DNA from: Halioglobus sp.
Lineage (GTDB): Bacteria > Pseudomonadota > Gammaproteobacteria > Pseudomonadales > Halieaceae
Direction: 5' to 3'
Length of the DNA: 64,000 nucleotides
Assembly (NCBI GenBank): GCA_028825045.1
Contig: JAPKAY010000012.1
Location: forward strand, 1 to 64,000
The notes below the pieces were generated by a model that was not told where the DNA came from, made no database searches, and saw nothing but the letters and a program-made list of their open reading frames with translations. Made by a program: the position numbers and the translations under genes. Of this stretch, positions 1 to 9,250 are shown in pieces (the stretch's first letter is position 1; every line of letters starts with the position of its first letter).

Positions 1-625
1 CATTGGACGTGTCCTCAATACGGTTGTAGAGAACATGGTTTTCCAGCGCGCGAGTTTTTATCTGGTGGCCGAGTTCAGTTCCCTTTACATGGCTCCCGAT
101 AATAGTGAATCGTTTGATAGCGCCGATATAAATTCCATGAGTAAAGGTGTCTTTACGCTTTTGAAACCAAAAGCGGGATGAGTCTATTGTCATGCTGCTG
201 TCTGGTAGCTCGCCTGTCAATATCGAGAATTCGTTGTCGTGGAAAAAGAGATTTCGCAATGTCAGGTCGCCGCCCTGAAGACGAATGCCCGCGCCATTTT
301 TATCTTTGACCTTTGCTCCGGAGAATTCCATGTTTTCAATGACGGTGTTATCACCGTTGATGATCCAGATCGCTTTGTTGTTGGGTATAAAGTCTGCAGA
401 CTGTAAGTGAGCGATGCCACCCACGCCGCGAATAGTGAGATTGTCCTGATCCCAGGTGGCATAGTCGTTGTGATAAATGCCGGCATCAATTTCGATGATA
501 TCACCGCGGCGAGCGAGCCGTGCCGCGTCACTGGGAAACTTCAGAGATCTTTCTGGTCCAACCCGCAAAGTGACAGCAGTGGTAGAGGCCGCATAGGCCG
601 GCGGTATTAAAATGAGTGAAATCAT
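1..625 (-). CDS. exported right-handed beta-helix protein, C-terminus beyond the window edge
   Basis: An open minus-strand frame runs without a stop from 625 off the left edge, about 208 codons. After a hydrophobic signal-like segment ending PPAYA-AS, the protein reads as short repeating strands typical of parallel beta-helix proteins: IIEIDAG, NLTIRGVGG, AIWIINGDNTVIENMEF, GAGIRLQGGDLTLRNLFF. Such proteins are usually secreted or periplasmic polysaccharide lyases or carbohydrate-binding proteins. No catalytic residues can be named from the part visible, so no substrate is proposed. Start choice is uncertain. The strong Shine-Dalgarno AAGGAGAAGG near 660-671 is followed at ideal distance by ATC at 658, not by ATG, GTG or TTG; the first ATG is at 625 and would give a very short signal peptide. 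Fold assignment is fairly safe, function unknown. Confidence 0.7.
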   Translation of the reverse strand, partial: MISLILIPPAYAASTTAVTLRVGPERSLKFPSDAARLARRGDIIEIDAGIYHNDYATWDQDNLTIRGVGGIAHLQSADFIPNNKAIWIINGDNTVIENMEFSGAKVKDKNGAGIRLQGGDLTLRNLFFHDNEFSILTGELPDSSMTIDSSRFWFQKRKDTFTHGIYIGAIKRFTIIGSHVKGTELGHQIKTRALENHVLYNRIEDTSN

Positions 626-729
626 TAATACGATAAGCCCATGGAAGGTTATGGCGATGGTCCTTCTCCTTATGGTCTTTTTTGGGAGATTTTTTCAAAC
701 AGGGTGGGTATTCACTGCGTCCGGTGCCC

Positions 730-1386
730 TCAAGCATCAATTACCCTTGTCAACTCGCCTATTGAGTCTAAAAAGAGGCGCGCGCCGGTAAAGTTTTGAT
801 TCGAGGTAAACTTATTGTAGACGATGGCGCAGTCAATGCCAGCGCTGATAGCCGATTGAAGACCACGTTGAGAATCTTCGATCACGAGGCATTCCTTAGC
901 CCTGGCTCCAAATCTGCTGAGGGCGAGAAGGTAGGGCTCTGGATCCGGCTTGGATGCTATATAGTCTTCGCGCGTGAGTACAAAATCCATAAACCGGACA
1001 AGACCGCGGTTCTTATGAATGAGCTCGAAGTCGGTGCGTCTTGAGGTTGTAACAATGGCCATCTTGTAGGTTTTGGAAAGTGATGTCAGTACTCGCTCAA
1101 CGCCCGGAATGTCGATATTCTCGTGCGCCAGATACGCTTGATAATAGGTGTCTCTGTGCTGCCGCTTTACTGATACCAGGTTTGTATCCACGCCCATTGC
1201 CGCAGCGAGATCCCAGCTTGATTTGCCAAGCACCATGCGTTCTAGATAGGTTTGTTCTTCCAATACCACGCCGAGTTCAGCCAGTGCCCGTTGCGTTGCT
1301 TTGAAATACCACCACTCGGTATCAACTAACACGCCGTCATTGTCCCAGAGGATATATTTTTTTAGGGGTGGATTAACGTTACTCAT
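730..1386 (-). CDS. HAD-superfamily hydrolase, subfamily IA (beta-phosphoglucomutase-like)
   Basis: 218 residues, the usual length for subfamily IA phosphatases or phosphomutases. Motif I is DNDGVLVDTE at residues 15-24, with nucleophile D15 and acid/base D17. Motif II is the threonine pair in MAIVTTS, motif III the lysine in SKPDPEPY, and motif IV the acidic pair in CLVIEDSQRG. A helical cap lies between motifs I and II. Family members dephosphorylate small metabolites such as phosphoglycolate or sugar phosphates in the cytosol; the substrate cannot be read from sequence. The ATG start opens directly on the motif I strand. It lies just upstream of the beta-helix gene on the same strand, with about 100 bp between them, and may be co-transcribed with it. 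Family is certain, specificity open. Confidence 0.88.
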   Translation of the reverse strand: MSNVNPPLKKYILWDNDGVLVDTEWWYFKATQRALAELGVVLEEQTYLERMVLGKSSWDLAAAMGVDTNLVSVKRQHRDTYYQAYLAHENIDIPGVERVLTSLSKTYKMAIVTTSRRTDFELIHKNRGLVRFMDFVLTREDYIASKPDPEPYLLALSRFGARAKECLVIEDSQRGLQSAISAGIDCAIVYNKFTSNQNFTGARLFLDSIGELTRVIDA

Positions 1387-1545
1387 GGGAACCAGCTGTT
1401 TGCGGATGTCAGTGTTTGCATCCGCTAGGCAGCTTTCGCACTGTCTTCGATTGCGATTTTTTTAGTTTGATCGTTAACTGAGTATGCACCGTGACAAATT
1501 GATAGGCGCAAAAGTGGCTGTTGGCCTGCGGCGTTTGAGTAAAGC

Positions 1546-1580
1546 CCCTGACTGCGTAAGCTCGGTGCGGTCAGGGTTTT
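1546..1580 (-). terminator. rho-independent terminator behind the nrd operon
   Basis: Arms 1546-1556 and 1566-1576 pair as CCCTGAC/GTCAGGG plus four further pairs (two G-U), around a 9-nt loop. Read on the minus strand the hairpin lies just past the stop of the small ORF ending at 1586 and is followed by GGCTTTACTC. The T-run is better on the plus strand (TTTT at 1577-1580), so it may act both ways, but only the minus strand has a gene leading into it. Confidence 0.55.
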
Positions 1581-1585
1581 CCTTC

Positions 1586-1780
1586 CTAGTGAAGAGTGCG
1601 GTCCGACAGTATTTCGGTAGGTAGTTCCTTACTCTGGTCTGCGGCCGCAGATTCCTGCTGCTGCATATAATTGCGAAGGCGACCGACTACGCTGGTCATG
1701 ACATCGATCGTCTGACTGATTTGATCGAGCGCCATCAATATGGTCTCAGTCTCAGAGGGGCTTTTTTCGCGCTTGTCCAT
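1586..1780 (-). CDS. small hypothetical protein downstream of nrdB
   Basis: 64 residues starting at the ATG at 1780, chosen over a longer reading because GAGGAATCTCAC gives a proper ribosome site before it. The sequence MDKREKSPSETETILMALDQISQTIDVMTSVVGRLRNYM has regular hydrophobic spacing typical of a short amphipathic helix or coiled coil, followed by a polar tail. There are no cysteines, membrane segments or known motifs. It follows nrdB on the same strand by about 90 bp and precedes the likely operon terminator, so it is probably transcribed with nrdAB. Function unknown; a structural or regulatory partner of ribonucleotide reductase is only a guess from position. Confidence 0.6.
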   Translation of the reverse strand: MDKREKSPSETETILMALDQISQTIDVMTSVVGRLRNYMQQQESAAADQSKELPTEILSDRTLH

Positions 1781-1867
1781 GTGAGATTCCTCAGTTAGGG
1801 GCACTGCTAAATATTTTTTGGCTATTCCATGGCCATTCCGCCACATCGGCGAGGCCGCTTTTTCAAA

Positions 1868-3187
1868 TCAATTCCAGGTAAGGGCTCCACCCGTCTGATA
1901 TTCAATAACCCGTGTCTCAAAGAAGTTCTTCTCCTTACGTAAATCCATAATTTCTGACATCCATGGGAATGGGTTCAGAGCTCCCGCAAACTGTTCTGGG
2001 AGACCCAGTTGTGACAGGCGTCGATTGGCAATGAAATGCAGGTACTCTTCCATCATCGCCGCATTCATGCCCAGCACCCCGCGTGGCATTGTGTCGCGTG
2101 CGTAGTCGATCTCCAATTGAGTGCCTTCCAGAATCATCTGAATGGCCTCCTGTTGAAGCTTCTCTGTCCACAGATGTGGGTTCTCCAGTTTGATCTGGTT
2201 GATAACATCTATCCCGAAATTCAAATGCATAGACTCATCGCGCAAAATGTACTGAAATTGTTCCGCTACACCGGTCATTTTATTGCGGCGACCCATGGAG
2301 AGAATCTGGGTGAAGCCGCAGTAGAAGAAAATACCTTCAGTGACCGCATAGAAACCAATCAGGTTACGCAGTAATGTCTGATCAGTTTCCAGTGTGCCGG
2401 TGGTAAATGTGGGGTCGCTCAGTTCATGAGTGTGGCTGATGCTCCAGGCGGCCTTCTTGGCGACGGAGGGTACCTCCCGGTACATGTTAAATACTTCTCC
2501 TTCATCCATGGCAAGAGACTCAATGCAGTACTGGTAGGCATGAGTATGGATAGCCTCTTCAAATGCCTGGCGCAGGATGTACTGGCGGCACTCGGGGTTA
2601 GTGATCAGTCGGTATATCGCTAGCACCAGATTGTTTGCCACCAGCGAATCAGCCGTAGAGAAATAGCCCAGATTGCGCATCACGATGCGCCGCTCATCGT
2701 CGGTCAGACCTTCTGGATCTTTCCAGGTAGCCACGTCTGCGGTCATGTTGATTTCCTGGGGCATCCAGTGGTTGGCACAACCGTCGATGTATTTTTGCCA
2801 TGCCCATTCGTATTTAAAGGGCACCAGCTGGTTGAGATCGGCGCGGCAGTTAATCATGGCTTTCTCGTCCACTGACACGCGAGCGGCGCCCATTTCCAGT
2901 TCTTCCAAACCGGCAGTGATATCAAGATTGTTGACCGCCTCTGCGGCTTTGGCGAACATCTCGGGCGAGTTAGCCGCCGCAACTGAGTCTGGCGTAGTGG
3001 TATTTTCCTGCGCCGGACTTGGTTTGGATGTTGGAGCGGGTTTTGTTTCGCTGGTTGGTTCGGCTTTTAGCTCGACCTTCTGCTCGACCGTCTGCTCCAT
3101 CATGGCTGGCGTCGCGTTAGCGATGTTTGCAGTGGCCGCGCTTGCAGGAGCGGCTTCTTCTTTGTGGTAATCATCCCAACTTAACAT
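1868..3187 (-). CDS. nrdB: ribonucleoside-diphosphate reductase class Ia, beta subunit (R2)
   Basis: 439 residues. Supplies the diferric-tyrosyl radical that NrdA uses to reduce ribonucleotides to deoxyribonucleotides in the cytosol. Metal ligands can be read in order: Asp in [10 protein letters not shown], Glu and His in EEAIHTHAY, Glu in EGIFFYCG, and Glu and His in [10 protein letters not shown]. The radical tyrosine sits four residues after the first His, so this is a normal tyrosyl-radical enzyme. The C-terminal tail ([18 protein letters not shown]) would dock on NrdA. Residues about 10-85 form an Ala/Pro/Glu/Thr-rich, low-complexity extension, as in Pseudomonas-type R2 but with its own sequence. 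The ATG at 3187 (MLSWDDY) is chosen because AGGGA lies 9 nt before it; the ATG at 3196 is too close to that site. Directly downstream of nrdA. Confidence 0.97.
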   Translation of the reverse strand: MLSWDDYHKEEAAPASAATANIANATPAMMEQTVEQKVELKAEPTSETKPAPTSKPSPAQENTTTPDSVAAANSPEMFAKAAEAVNNLDITAGLEELEMGAARVSVDEKAMINCRADLNQLVPFKYEWAWQKYIDGCANHWMPQEINMTADVATWKDPEGLTDDERRIVMRNLGYFSTADSLVANNLVLAIYRLITNPECRQYILRQAFEEAIHTHAYQYCIESLAMDEGEVFNMYREVPSVAKKAAWSISHTHELSDPTFTTGTLETDQTLLRNLIGFYAVTEGIFFYCGFTQILSMGRRNKMTGVAEQFQYILRDESMHLNFGIDVINQIKLENPHLWTEKLQQEAIQMILEGTQLEIDYARDTMPRGVLGMNAAMMEEYLHFIANRRLSQLGLPEQFAGALNPFPWMSEIMDLRKEKNFFETRVIEYQTGGALTWN

Positions 3188-3234
3188 GTCTTTCATTCCC
3201 TGAGTTCTAGTTGTGAGCGTTGTTGTTTATACCG

Positions 3235-6129
3235 TTACTGGCAGGCTTCACAGTCCGGTTCTTCCAGAGAGCAGGCCATCGGGACGGGAGCCGGTCCCGC
3301 CGCCTGACTTTCACTTTCTCCGTCTTTGGATACGGCGTTCAGTGACCCTGTGTCGATAGTGGATTTTTCGGTGCCTGTGGCTGCCAGAGAGCGCAGGTAG
3401 TAGGTTGTTTTCAATCCACTAAACCATGCCATCCGATAGGTGATATCCAATTTCTTTCCGTTAGCGTTGTTGATATACAGGTTTAATGATTGCGCCTGGT
3501 CTATCCACTTTTGGCGACGGCTAGCCGCCTCCACGAGCCAACGTGGTTCAACTTCAAAAGCATTCGAGTAGATGGCTTTCAAGTCCACGGGTATACGGTC
3601 GATGGCCTGTACACTGCCGTCGTAGTATTTGAGGTCGTTCACCATCACCTGGTCCCATATGCCTCGCGCTTTCAGATCGTTCACCAAATAGGGGTTTACC
3701 ACAGTGAACTCGCCCGAGAGATTCGATTTGACGTATAGGTTCTGATAGGTCGGCTCAATGGACTGCGATACCCCAGTGATGTTGGCAATGGTTGCAGTGG
3801 GCGCGATCGCCATCACATTTGAGTTGCGCATCCCCTGCGTTTTGACAACCGCACGAAGAGAATCCCAGTCGAGGCTATGGCTCCTGTCGACCTGAATATA
3901 TTTTTCACCACGCTCGGATATGAGTTTGTCCAGAGAGTCGAGTGGGAAAATACCCTGACTCCACAGGGAGCCCTCGTAGCTGGAGTAGGCGCCACGTTCC
4001 GCTGCCAGTTCGCTGGAGGCCTGGATCGCATAGTAGCTAATGGCTTCCATGGAGCGATCAGCAAAATCTACCGCTTCATTGGAGCCATAGGCCAGGTGTT
4101 GCTTATACAGTGCATCCTGAAAGCCCATCAGACCCAGCCCTACCGGGCGATGAAGCATGTTGGAGGCCTCGGCCTGGGGCACCGAGTAGTAGTTGATGTC
4201 GATAACATTGTCCAGCATGCGGACTGCGGTGCGCACTGTATTCTGTAATTTTTCCAGGTTGAGCCCGTTCTCATCAATGTGTCGGGGCAAGTTGACCGAC
4301 CCCAGGTTACAAACGGCGATCTCGTCCTTATTGGTATTGAGTGTGATTTCAGTACACAGGTTTGACGAGTGCACGACGCCCACATGTTGCTGCGGCGAAC
4401 GCAGGTTACAGGGGTCCTTGAAGGTCATCCATGGATGACCGGTCTCAAATAGCATCCCCAGCATCTTGCGCCACAGGTTTTCTGCCTTAATGGTCTTGAA
4501 AAGTTTCATCTGGCCTGCGCGCGTCATCTCCTCGTAGTGGTTATAGCGCTCTTCGAACGCTTTACCATACAGATCGTGCAGTTCTGGCACATCGTTGGGC
4601 GAAAACAGCGTCCAGTCGCCACCGTCAAACACCCGCTTCATAAAGAGGTCGGGTATCCAGTTGGCCGTATTCATATCGTGGGTGCGGCGGCGATCGTCGC
4701 CGGTGTTTTTACGCAACTCTACAAATTCTTCGATATCCAGGTGCCAGGTTTCCAGATAGGCGCAGACCGCCCCCTTACGCTTGCCGCCCTGGTTCACCGC
4801 GACCGCGGTGTCATTGACGACTTTAAGGAAGGGCACGACTCCCTGGGATTTGCCGTTGGTTCCTTTGATATAGGCACCCAGCGCACGCACCGGTGTCCAG
4901 TCGTTACCCAGGCCGCCGGCGAATTTGGATAACATGGCGTTGTCCTGAATGGAGCCGTAAATGCCATGCAGATTGTCGGGCACTGTGGTGAGATAGCAGG
5001 AGGACAGCTGTGGCCTTAAAGTACCCGCGTTAAATAGAGTCGGCGTAGAACTCATATAATCAAATGAGGATAGTAACTGGTAGAACTCGATGGCCCTGGC
5101 GTTCCGATCCTCTTCTTCCACCGCTAACCCCATCGCCACGCGCATGAAAAATATCTGCGGTAGCTCGATGCGGGTGTTGTTACTGTGGATGAAATAGCGG
5201 TCGTAAAGAGTTTGCAGGCCCAGATAGGTGAATTGCAGGTCGCGTTCCGGTAACAGAGCTTTTTCCAGCCTCTGGAGGTCGTATTCCTGCAACTTGGGAG
5301 ACAGCAATTCCAGCTCAACCCCTTTTGCCACATACGCATGCAGAGCTCTGCCATAGAGAGTGTCCATGTCGTGCTGGGTAGCACTATCGGCTACTCCCAG
5401 AAAACTCAGCGCTTCAGCGCGAAGGTTGTCACACAGCAGGCGGGCGGCAACGTAGGAGTAGTTGGGCTCCTGCTCTATCATGGTGCGAGCAGTGATGACC
5501 AAAGAGGTACTCAACTCGGCCTGACTGACGCCGTCGTAGAGGTTCTTCAGGGCCTGGTCAAGAATGTTCGATGCGCTGACATCAGTGAGTTCAAAGCAGG
5601 CCTCATTAACTATGGTGTGGAGGCGATCAAGGTCTAGCGGAGCGCGGCTACCATCTGCCTGTATTACGGTAATGTTGCCCGCTGCGGCCTGTGTCGCAGG
5701 CGATAAAACCTGCTTGGAGGCCCGCTTGCGCGACTGCTCCTCGCGATAGATGACGTAATCCCGGGCGATTTTATGCTCGCCGGAGCGCATCAGGGACAAT
5801 TCCACCTGATCCTGTATATCTTCGATATGAATGGTTCCGCCAGAAGGCATGCGACGCTCGAATGTGCTGGTTACCAATTCAGTCAATTTAGCCACGGTTT
5901 CATGGATGCGGCTCGAGGCAGCTGCCGTTCCGCCTTCGACCGCGAGGAAGGCCTTGGTGATGGCCACTGAAATTTTGCTGGCTTCAAAGGGGACTACCGT
6001 ACCATTGCGCTTTATGACGCGTATCTGGCCCGGTGCGGTGGCGGCGATGGCACCGCTGAGGGCGGCTGTCTCCAGTTGTGGGGTGGTGATTTCGGCGGAA
6101 ACGCCGCTCGGGTTGGTCTCTGTCTGCAT
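3235..6129 (-). CDS. nrdA: ribonucleoside-diphosphate reductase class Ia, alpha subunit (R1)
   Basis: 964 residues; catalytic subunit that reduces NDPs to dNDPs. Two ATP-cone domains lie in the first 240 residues (IRVIKRNGTVVPFEASK and ITVIQADGSRAPLDLDR), the Pseudomonas-type arrangement for allosteric activity control. Catalytic features: first redox cysteine in LSSCYLTTVPD, the Asn-x-Cys-x-Glu triad in NLCTEITLNT, the second redox cysteine in AVCNLGSVNL, and the stacked radical-transfer tyrosines in LKTTYYLRS. The C-terminal shuttle cysteines are in CSLEEPDCEACQ. GGAG lies 5 nt before the ATG. First gene of an nrdA-nrdB-small ORF operon, with candidate NrdR boxes about 175-220 bp upstream. 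Confidence 0.98.
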   Translation of the reverse strand: MQTETNPSGVSAEITTPQLETAALSGAIAATAPGQIRVIKRNGTVVPFEASKISVAITKAFLAVEGGTAAASSRIHETVAKLTELVTSTFERRMPSGGTIHIEDIQDQVELSLMRSGEHKIARDYVIYREEQSRKRASKQVLSPATQAAAGNITVIQADGSRAPLDLDRLHTIVNEACFELTDVSASNILDQALKNLYDGVSQAELSTSLVITARTMIEQEPNYSYVAARLLCDNLRAEALSFLGVADSATQHDMDTLYGRALHAYVAKGVELELLSPKLQEYDLQRLEKALLPERDLQFTYLGLQTLYDRYFIHSNNTRIELPQIFFMRVAMGLAVEEEDRNARAIEFYQLLSSFDYMSSTPTLFNAGTLRPQLSSCYLTTVPDNLHGIYGSIQDNAMLSKFAGGLGNDWTPVRALGAYIKGTNGKSQGVVPFLKVVNDTAVAVNQGGKRKGAVCAYLETWHLDIEEFVELRKNTGDDRRRTHDMNTANWIPDLFMKRVFDGGDWTLFSPNDVPELHDLYGKAFEERYNHYEEMTRAGQMKLFKTIKAENLWRKMLGMLFETGHPWMTFKDPCNLRSPQQHVGVVHSSNLCTEITLNTNKDEIAVCNLGSVNLPRHIDENGLNLEKLQNTVRTAVRMLDNVIDINYYSVPQAEASNMLHRPVGLGLMGFQDALYKQHLAYGSNEAVDFADRSMEAISYYAIQASSELAAERGAYSSYEGSLWSQGIFPLDSLDKLISERGEKYIQVDRSHSLDWDSLRAVVKTQGMRNSNVMAIAPTATIANITGVSQSIEPTYQNLYVKSNLSGEFTVVNPYLVNDLKARGIWDQVMVNDLKYYDGSVQAIDRIPVDLKAIYSNAFEVEPRWLVEAASRRQKWIDQAQSLNLYINNANGKKLDITYRMAWFSGLKTTYYLRSLAATGTEKSTIDTGSLNAVSKDGESESQAAGPAPVPMACSLEEPDCEACQ

Positions 6130-6303
6130 GTATGCTCCGAAGTGCTGGCTTTAGCTTTATTGGGTGACCGCTTGGCGAAGCTTCAATACCCGCAGCACAC
6201 CACCATGCAAAGAGACTGTATCCCTGTGGTGGATGTTGGGAAGGAATTCCCTGCTTCAGCGGCCAATTTTCTGAAATTTATTTGTTTGTTTTTTAGCCGC
6301 TAT

Positions 6304-6351
6304 ACCCAATATGTTGGGGTATTTGCTTCACTCAGGTACAAGATAATGCGG
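6304..6351 (-). promoter_or_regulatory. candidate paired NrdR boxes upstream of nrdA
   Basis: Box 1, ACCCAATATGTTGGGG at 6304-6319, is nearly palindromic and matches the NrdR consensus acaCwAtATaTwgtgt at about 12 of 16 places. A weaker second copy (about 9 of 16) lies at 6336-6351, centre-to-centre 32 bp, the three-helical-turn spacing typical of NrdR pairs. The 486-bp gap 6130-6615 otherwise holds no convincing gene. Repression of nrdAB by NrdR with dATP is inferred from the family. Confidence 0.45.
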
Positions 6352-6615
6352 CCGCAGGTGCAATGCAAGGTAATTAGCCTGGGTTTATGTTGTGGATAAG
6401 GTGTTGACAGGAATGTGTGTCTGTACCTGCTAACCGTGCAGGCCTTGAACTGCTTGTACCGTGTTCTTCAGGGGGAGGATTTCTTCGATGTAGAAGGCAT
6501 ATCAATTTAATTGTTATAAAAAAAGAGCGGCTTATGCTTGAATTTGATTTGCGTCGTGGGCGAGCGGAGCCCCAGGTTGCTATTCTGCCAGACGCGTTCA
6601 CGCCCAGACCCTCAA

Positions 6616-7533
6616 TCAAGCGCGATTTGCGAGAATGAGTGTTTCCATCAGGGCTTTCTGCGCGTGCAGGCGATTCTCGGCCTCTTCCCAAATTATCGAA
6701 TCTGGAGCGTCCATCAGCTGCGCGCTGATCTCTTCCCCGCGGTGAGCCGGCAGGCAATGCATGTAGAGCGCATCACTGGCCGCCACGCTCATCAGTTCAC
6801 TGTTGACCTGGTAGGGCGCAAAAAGTTGAGCGCGCTCGCGTTGCTCGCTCTCTTGTCCCATAGATGCCCACACATCCGTGGTTACTAAATCGGCCCCTCG
6901 AGCAGCCAATTTTGGGTCGTGCTCGATACTTACCCGGTCGCTATTAGAGGCGAGCAGGCTGCTATCGGGCTCAAAACCTGGAGGACAGGCGATACGCAAT
7001 TCAAAATCAAATTGCCTTGCGGCATTGATATAGGACTGACACATATTGTTGCCATCGCCGACCCAGCACACTCGCTTGCCCGCCATACTGCCGCGACGTT
7101 CCATCCAGGTTTGCATATCGGCTAGCAACTGGCAGGGATGATAGTCGTCGGTCAGGGCGTTGATGACAGGCACGGAAGAGTGTGCGGCGAAGCGCTCCAC
7201 GATGTCGTGACCATAGGTGCGGATCACCACGATATCTACCATAGAGGAGATGACGCGACTGCTGTCTTCCACGGGCTCTCCGCGGTCCAGTTGGGTGTCT
7301 CGGGGCGACAGGAACATGGCGTGCCCCCCCAGATGCGCCATGCCAGCTTCAAATGATACGCGGGTGCGTGTGGATGATTTGGCAAAAATCATGCCCATCA
7401 CCGAGCCCGGGAAGGCCCGCTGATCAGCTCCAGCAGCGTGTTCGCGCTTCATTTCAATGCCACGTTGGAGGATGTTTTTCAGCTCTGCCGGGCTGAAATC
7501 CAAAAGCGTCAAAAAGTGTCGAGTATTCGACAT
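6616..7533 (-). CDS. argF: ornithine carbamoyltransferase
   Basis: 305 residues, full family length. Joins carbamoyl phosphate to ornithine to give citrulline in arginine synthesis (cytosolic trimer). The carbamoyl-phosphate loop SSTRTR is at residues 53-58, and the ornithine-site cysteine is in the conserved [11 protein letters not shown] near the C-terminus. The ATG at 7533 opens directly on the expected N-terminus. It lies 34 bp downstream of argD on the same strand, so argD-argF form a short arginine operon. No ARG box was identified with confidence. Catabolic forms exist, but pairing with argD favours the biosynthetic role. Confidence 0.96.
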   Translation of the reverse strand: MSNTRHFLTLLDFSPAELKNILQRGIEMKREHAAGADQRAFPGSVMGMIFAKSSTRTRVSFEAGMAHLGGHAMFLSPRDTQLDRGEPVEDSSRVISSMVDIVVIRTYGHDIVERFAAHSSVPVINALTDDYHPCQLLADMQTWMERRGSMAGKRVCWVGDGNNMCQSYINAARQFDFELRIACPPGFEPDSSLLASNSDRVSIEHDPKLAARGADLVTTDVWASMGQESEQRERAQLFAPYQVNSELMSVAASDALYMHCLPAHRGEEISAQLMDAPDSIIWEEAENRLHAQKALMETLILANRA

Positions 7534-7567
7534 GGTCAGTCCTGTAAGGTTGTCGATGAGCGCCGGC

Positions 7568-8734
7568 TCAGTTGAATTTGCGAATCAGGTCAGCCACGCC
7601 CAGAGCCAGGTCCCGGGCTTCACCTGCATTAATCACCAGCGGAGGTAGCAGGCGGATAGTGTTGCCCGCCGCGACATTGATCAGCAGGCCTGCGTCGAGG
7701 GCCTGTTGCACCAGTTCGCCGCAATCTTTGTGTAATTCAATCCCGAGCATCAGCCCTTTGCCGCGAATTTCGGTGATCTGACCCGCTATACTATTGTCGG
7801 CACGCAGCGTATCGGTAATTAACTGGCCCATAGCAGTGGCATTGGCGCACAGCTGTTGTTTTGCTATGGCATCGAGCACAGCCAGTCCGGCTGAGCAGGC
7901 CAGCGGATTCCCGCCAAAGGTTGAGCCGTGCTGGCCGGTACCCAAAACTCTAGCGGCTTCACCGCGAGCCAGGCAGGCGCCAATGGGCACGCCGTTACCC
8001 AGGCCTTTTGCCGTGGCGACGACATCGGGCATTAAGCCCAGGCCCTGATAGGCAAAATAGGTACCCGTTCGGCCATTGCCAGTCTGCACTTCATCAAGCA
8101 TGAACAGCCAGCCTTGTTCGGTGCAGATTTGGCGCGCGGCTTGAAGATATTGCGAATCCAACACCTTTACGCCGCCTTCGCCCTGGATAGGTTCCGCCAG
8201 AAAAGCGACCACGTCGGGATTGTTGGCAGCGATCTGACGCAGGGCTTCTACATCATTGCGCGGAGCGCGGATGAATCCAGTGACCAGGGGTTCAAATCCG
8301 GCCTGTATCTTGCGGTTGCCAGTGGCGCTAAGCGTGGCCAGTGTGCGACCGTGGAAGGCGCCTTCTAAAACCACGATGTTAGGTTTTTTGATGCCCCGCT
8401 CATGCCCGTACAGGCGAGCCAATTTGATGGCAGCCTCGTTGGCTTCAGCACCGGAGTTGCCGAAAAAACAGCTCTCCATGTCTGCGACCTGAGTCAGGGC
8501 TGCGGCGAGTTGTTCTTGTGCAGCAATGCGATAGAGGTTGGAGCTGTGTACCAGCTTGTCGGCCTGTTTACGGATGGCGTCAGTGACCCCCGGATGGGCA
8601 TGGCCCAGGGCGTTCACGCCAATGCCCGCGATGCCGTCCAGGTAGCGTCGACCTTCAGTGTCATAGAGGTACACGCCCTCACCGTGACTGAAGGTCACAG
8701 GGAGTCGGGCGTAAGTTTGCATAAGCGCCGACAT
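7568..8734 (-). CDS. argD: acetylornithine aminotransferase (PLP-dependent)
   Basis: 388 residues. Transfers an amino group from glutamate to N-acetylglutamate semialdehyde in arginine synthesis, and often also serves in lysine synthesis. Class III aminotransferase features: [12 protein letters not shown] for phosphate binding, the LDEVQTG aspartate that holds the PLP ring nitrogen, and the Schiff-base lysine in [13 protein letters not shown]. The ATG at 8734 is chosen because GGAGG lies 9 nt before it; a GTG at 8743 overlaps that site. A terminator-like hairpin with a T-run lies in its leader (8758-8788), which suggests premature-termination control. Transcribed towards argF and divergent from grxD. 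Confidence 0.95.
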   Translation of the reverse strand: MSALMQTYARLPVTFSHGEGVYLYDTEGRRYLDGIAGIGVNALGHAHPGVTDAIRKQADKLVHSSNLYRIAAQEQLAAALTQVADMESCFFGNSGAEANEAAIKLARLYGHERGIKKPNIVVLEGAFHGRTLATLSATGNRKIQAGFEPLVTGFIRAPRNDVEALRQIAANNPDVVAFLAEPIQGEGGVKVLDSQYLQAARQICTEQGWLFMLDEVQTGNGRTGTYFAYQGLGLMPDVVATAKGLGNGVPIGACLARGEAARVLGTGQHGSTFGGNPLACSAGLAVLDAIAKQQLCANATAMGQLITDTLRADNSIAGQITEIRGKGLMLGIELHKDCGELVQQALDAGLLINVAAGNTIRLLPPLVINAGEARDLALGVADLIRKFN

Positions 8735-8757
8735 CTTTCTCACCCTCCCAGAAACGC

Positions 8758-8788
8758 AAAAAGGCAGCGGGAGCTGCCTCTAAAGAGG
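8758..8788 (-). terminator. candidate attenuator hairpin in the argD leader
   Basis: On the minus strand GGCAG-CTCCCG-CTGCC (8763-8778) is followed directly by TTTTT (8758-8762), about 24 nt before the argD start. An alternative hairpin CCTC-TTTA-GAGG (8777-8788) shares two bases with the terminator stem, so the two compete. There is no minus-strand gene just upstream that it could simply terminate, because grxD is divergent. Attenuation of argD-argF is inferred. Confidence 0.4.
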
Positions 8789-8920
8789 GCAACTATAGCC
8801 ATATAACGTAAGATTGGCAATCGACTTGAACAGGCGAGCGCAATTTCTGGTCATAATAGGTTATTATGTTCGGCTCAGAACGCGCTTGCCCCTGTGGCAG
8901 CAACATGAGGCAGGAGAAAA

Positions 8921-9250
8921 ATGGATATTATCGAAACGATTAAAGAGCAGATCGAAAGCAACGATATTTTGTTGTATATGAAAGGCTCCCCCAACCAGCC
9001 TCAGTGCGGCTTTTCAGCTCGTACTGTGGAGGCGCTAAAGGCATGCGGTGAACGTTTTGCCTACGTGGATATTCTTACCAACCCGGAAATTCGTACGAAT
9101 CTCCCCGCTTATGCCAACTGGCCGACTTTCCCGCAACTTTGGGTGGCGGGAGAATTGGTCGGTGGTTGTGACATCATTACCGAGATGCACGAAAGTGGTG
9201 AATTGCAGACTCTGATCAAAGAGTCGGTTACCGAAAAAACGTCCGAGTAG
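8921..9250 (+). CDS. grxD: monothiol glutaredoxin, Grx4 type
   Basis: 109 residues. The active site is CGFS (PQCGFSART), the mark of monothiol glutaredoxins that bind a [2Fe-2S] cluster with glutathione and pass clusters to iron-sulfur proteins, often with BolA. The TFPQLWVAGELVGGCDI segment carries the cis-proline and glutathione-binding residues. A good ribosome site, CAGGAGAAAA, precedes the ATG. The stop TAG at 9248-9250 is followed in the same frame by about 190 nt of peroxiredoxin-like coding sequence, listed separately. Divergent from argD. Confidence 0.95.
   Translation: MDIIETIKEQIESNDILLYMKGSPNQPQCGFSARTVEALKACGERFAYVDILTNPEIRTNLPAYANWPTFPQLWVAGELVGGCDIITEMHESGELQTLIKESVTEKTSE

Noticed and set aside
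1868..3187. NrdB as a tyrosine-free (class Ic or NrdB2-like) subunit
   Set aside because: The radical tyrosine is present four residues after the ligand histidine (HTHAY).
2036..5970. Many plus-strand ORFs opposite nrdA and nrdB
   Set aside because: They lie fully inside two certain genes on the other strand and encode no recognisable protein.
6374..6757. Minus-strand ORF of 127 codons between nrdA and argF
   Set aside because: It overlaps the argF 3' end in another frame, is arginine- and serine-rich as shadow frames are, and has no ribosome site.
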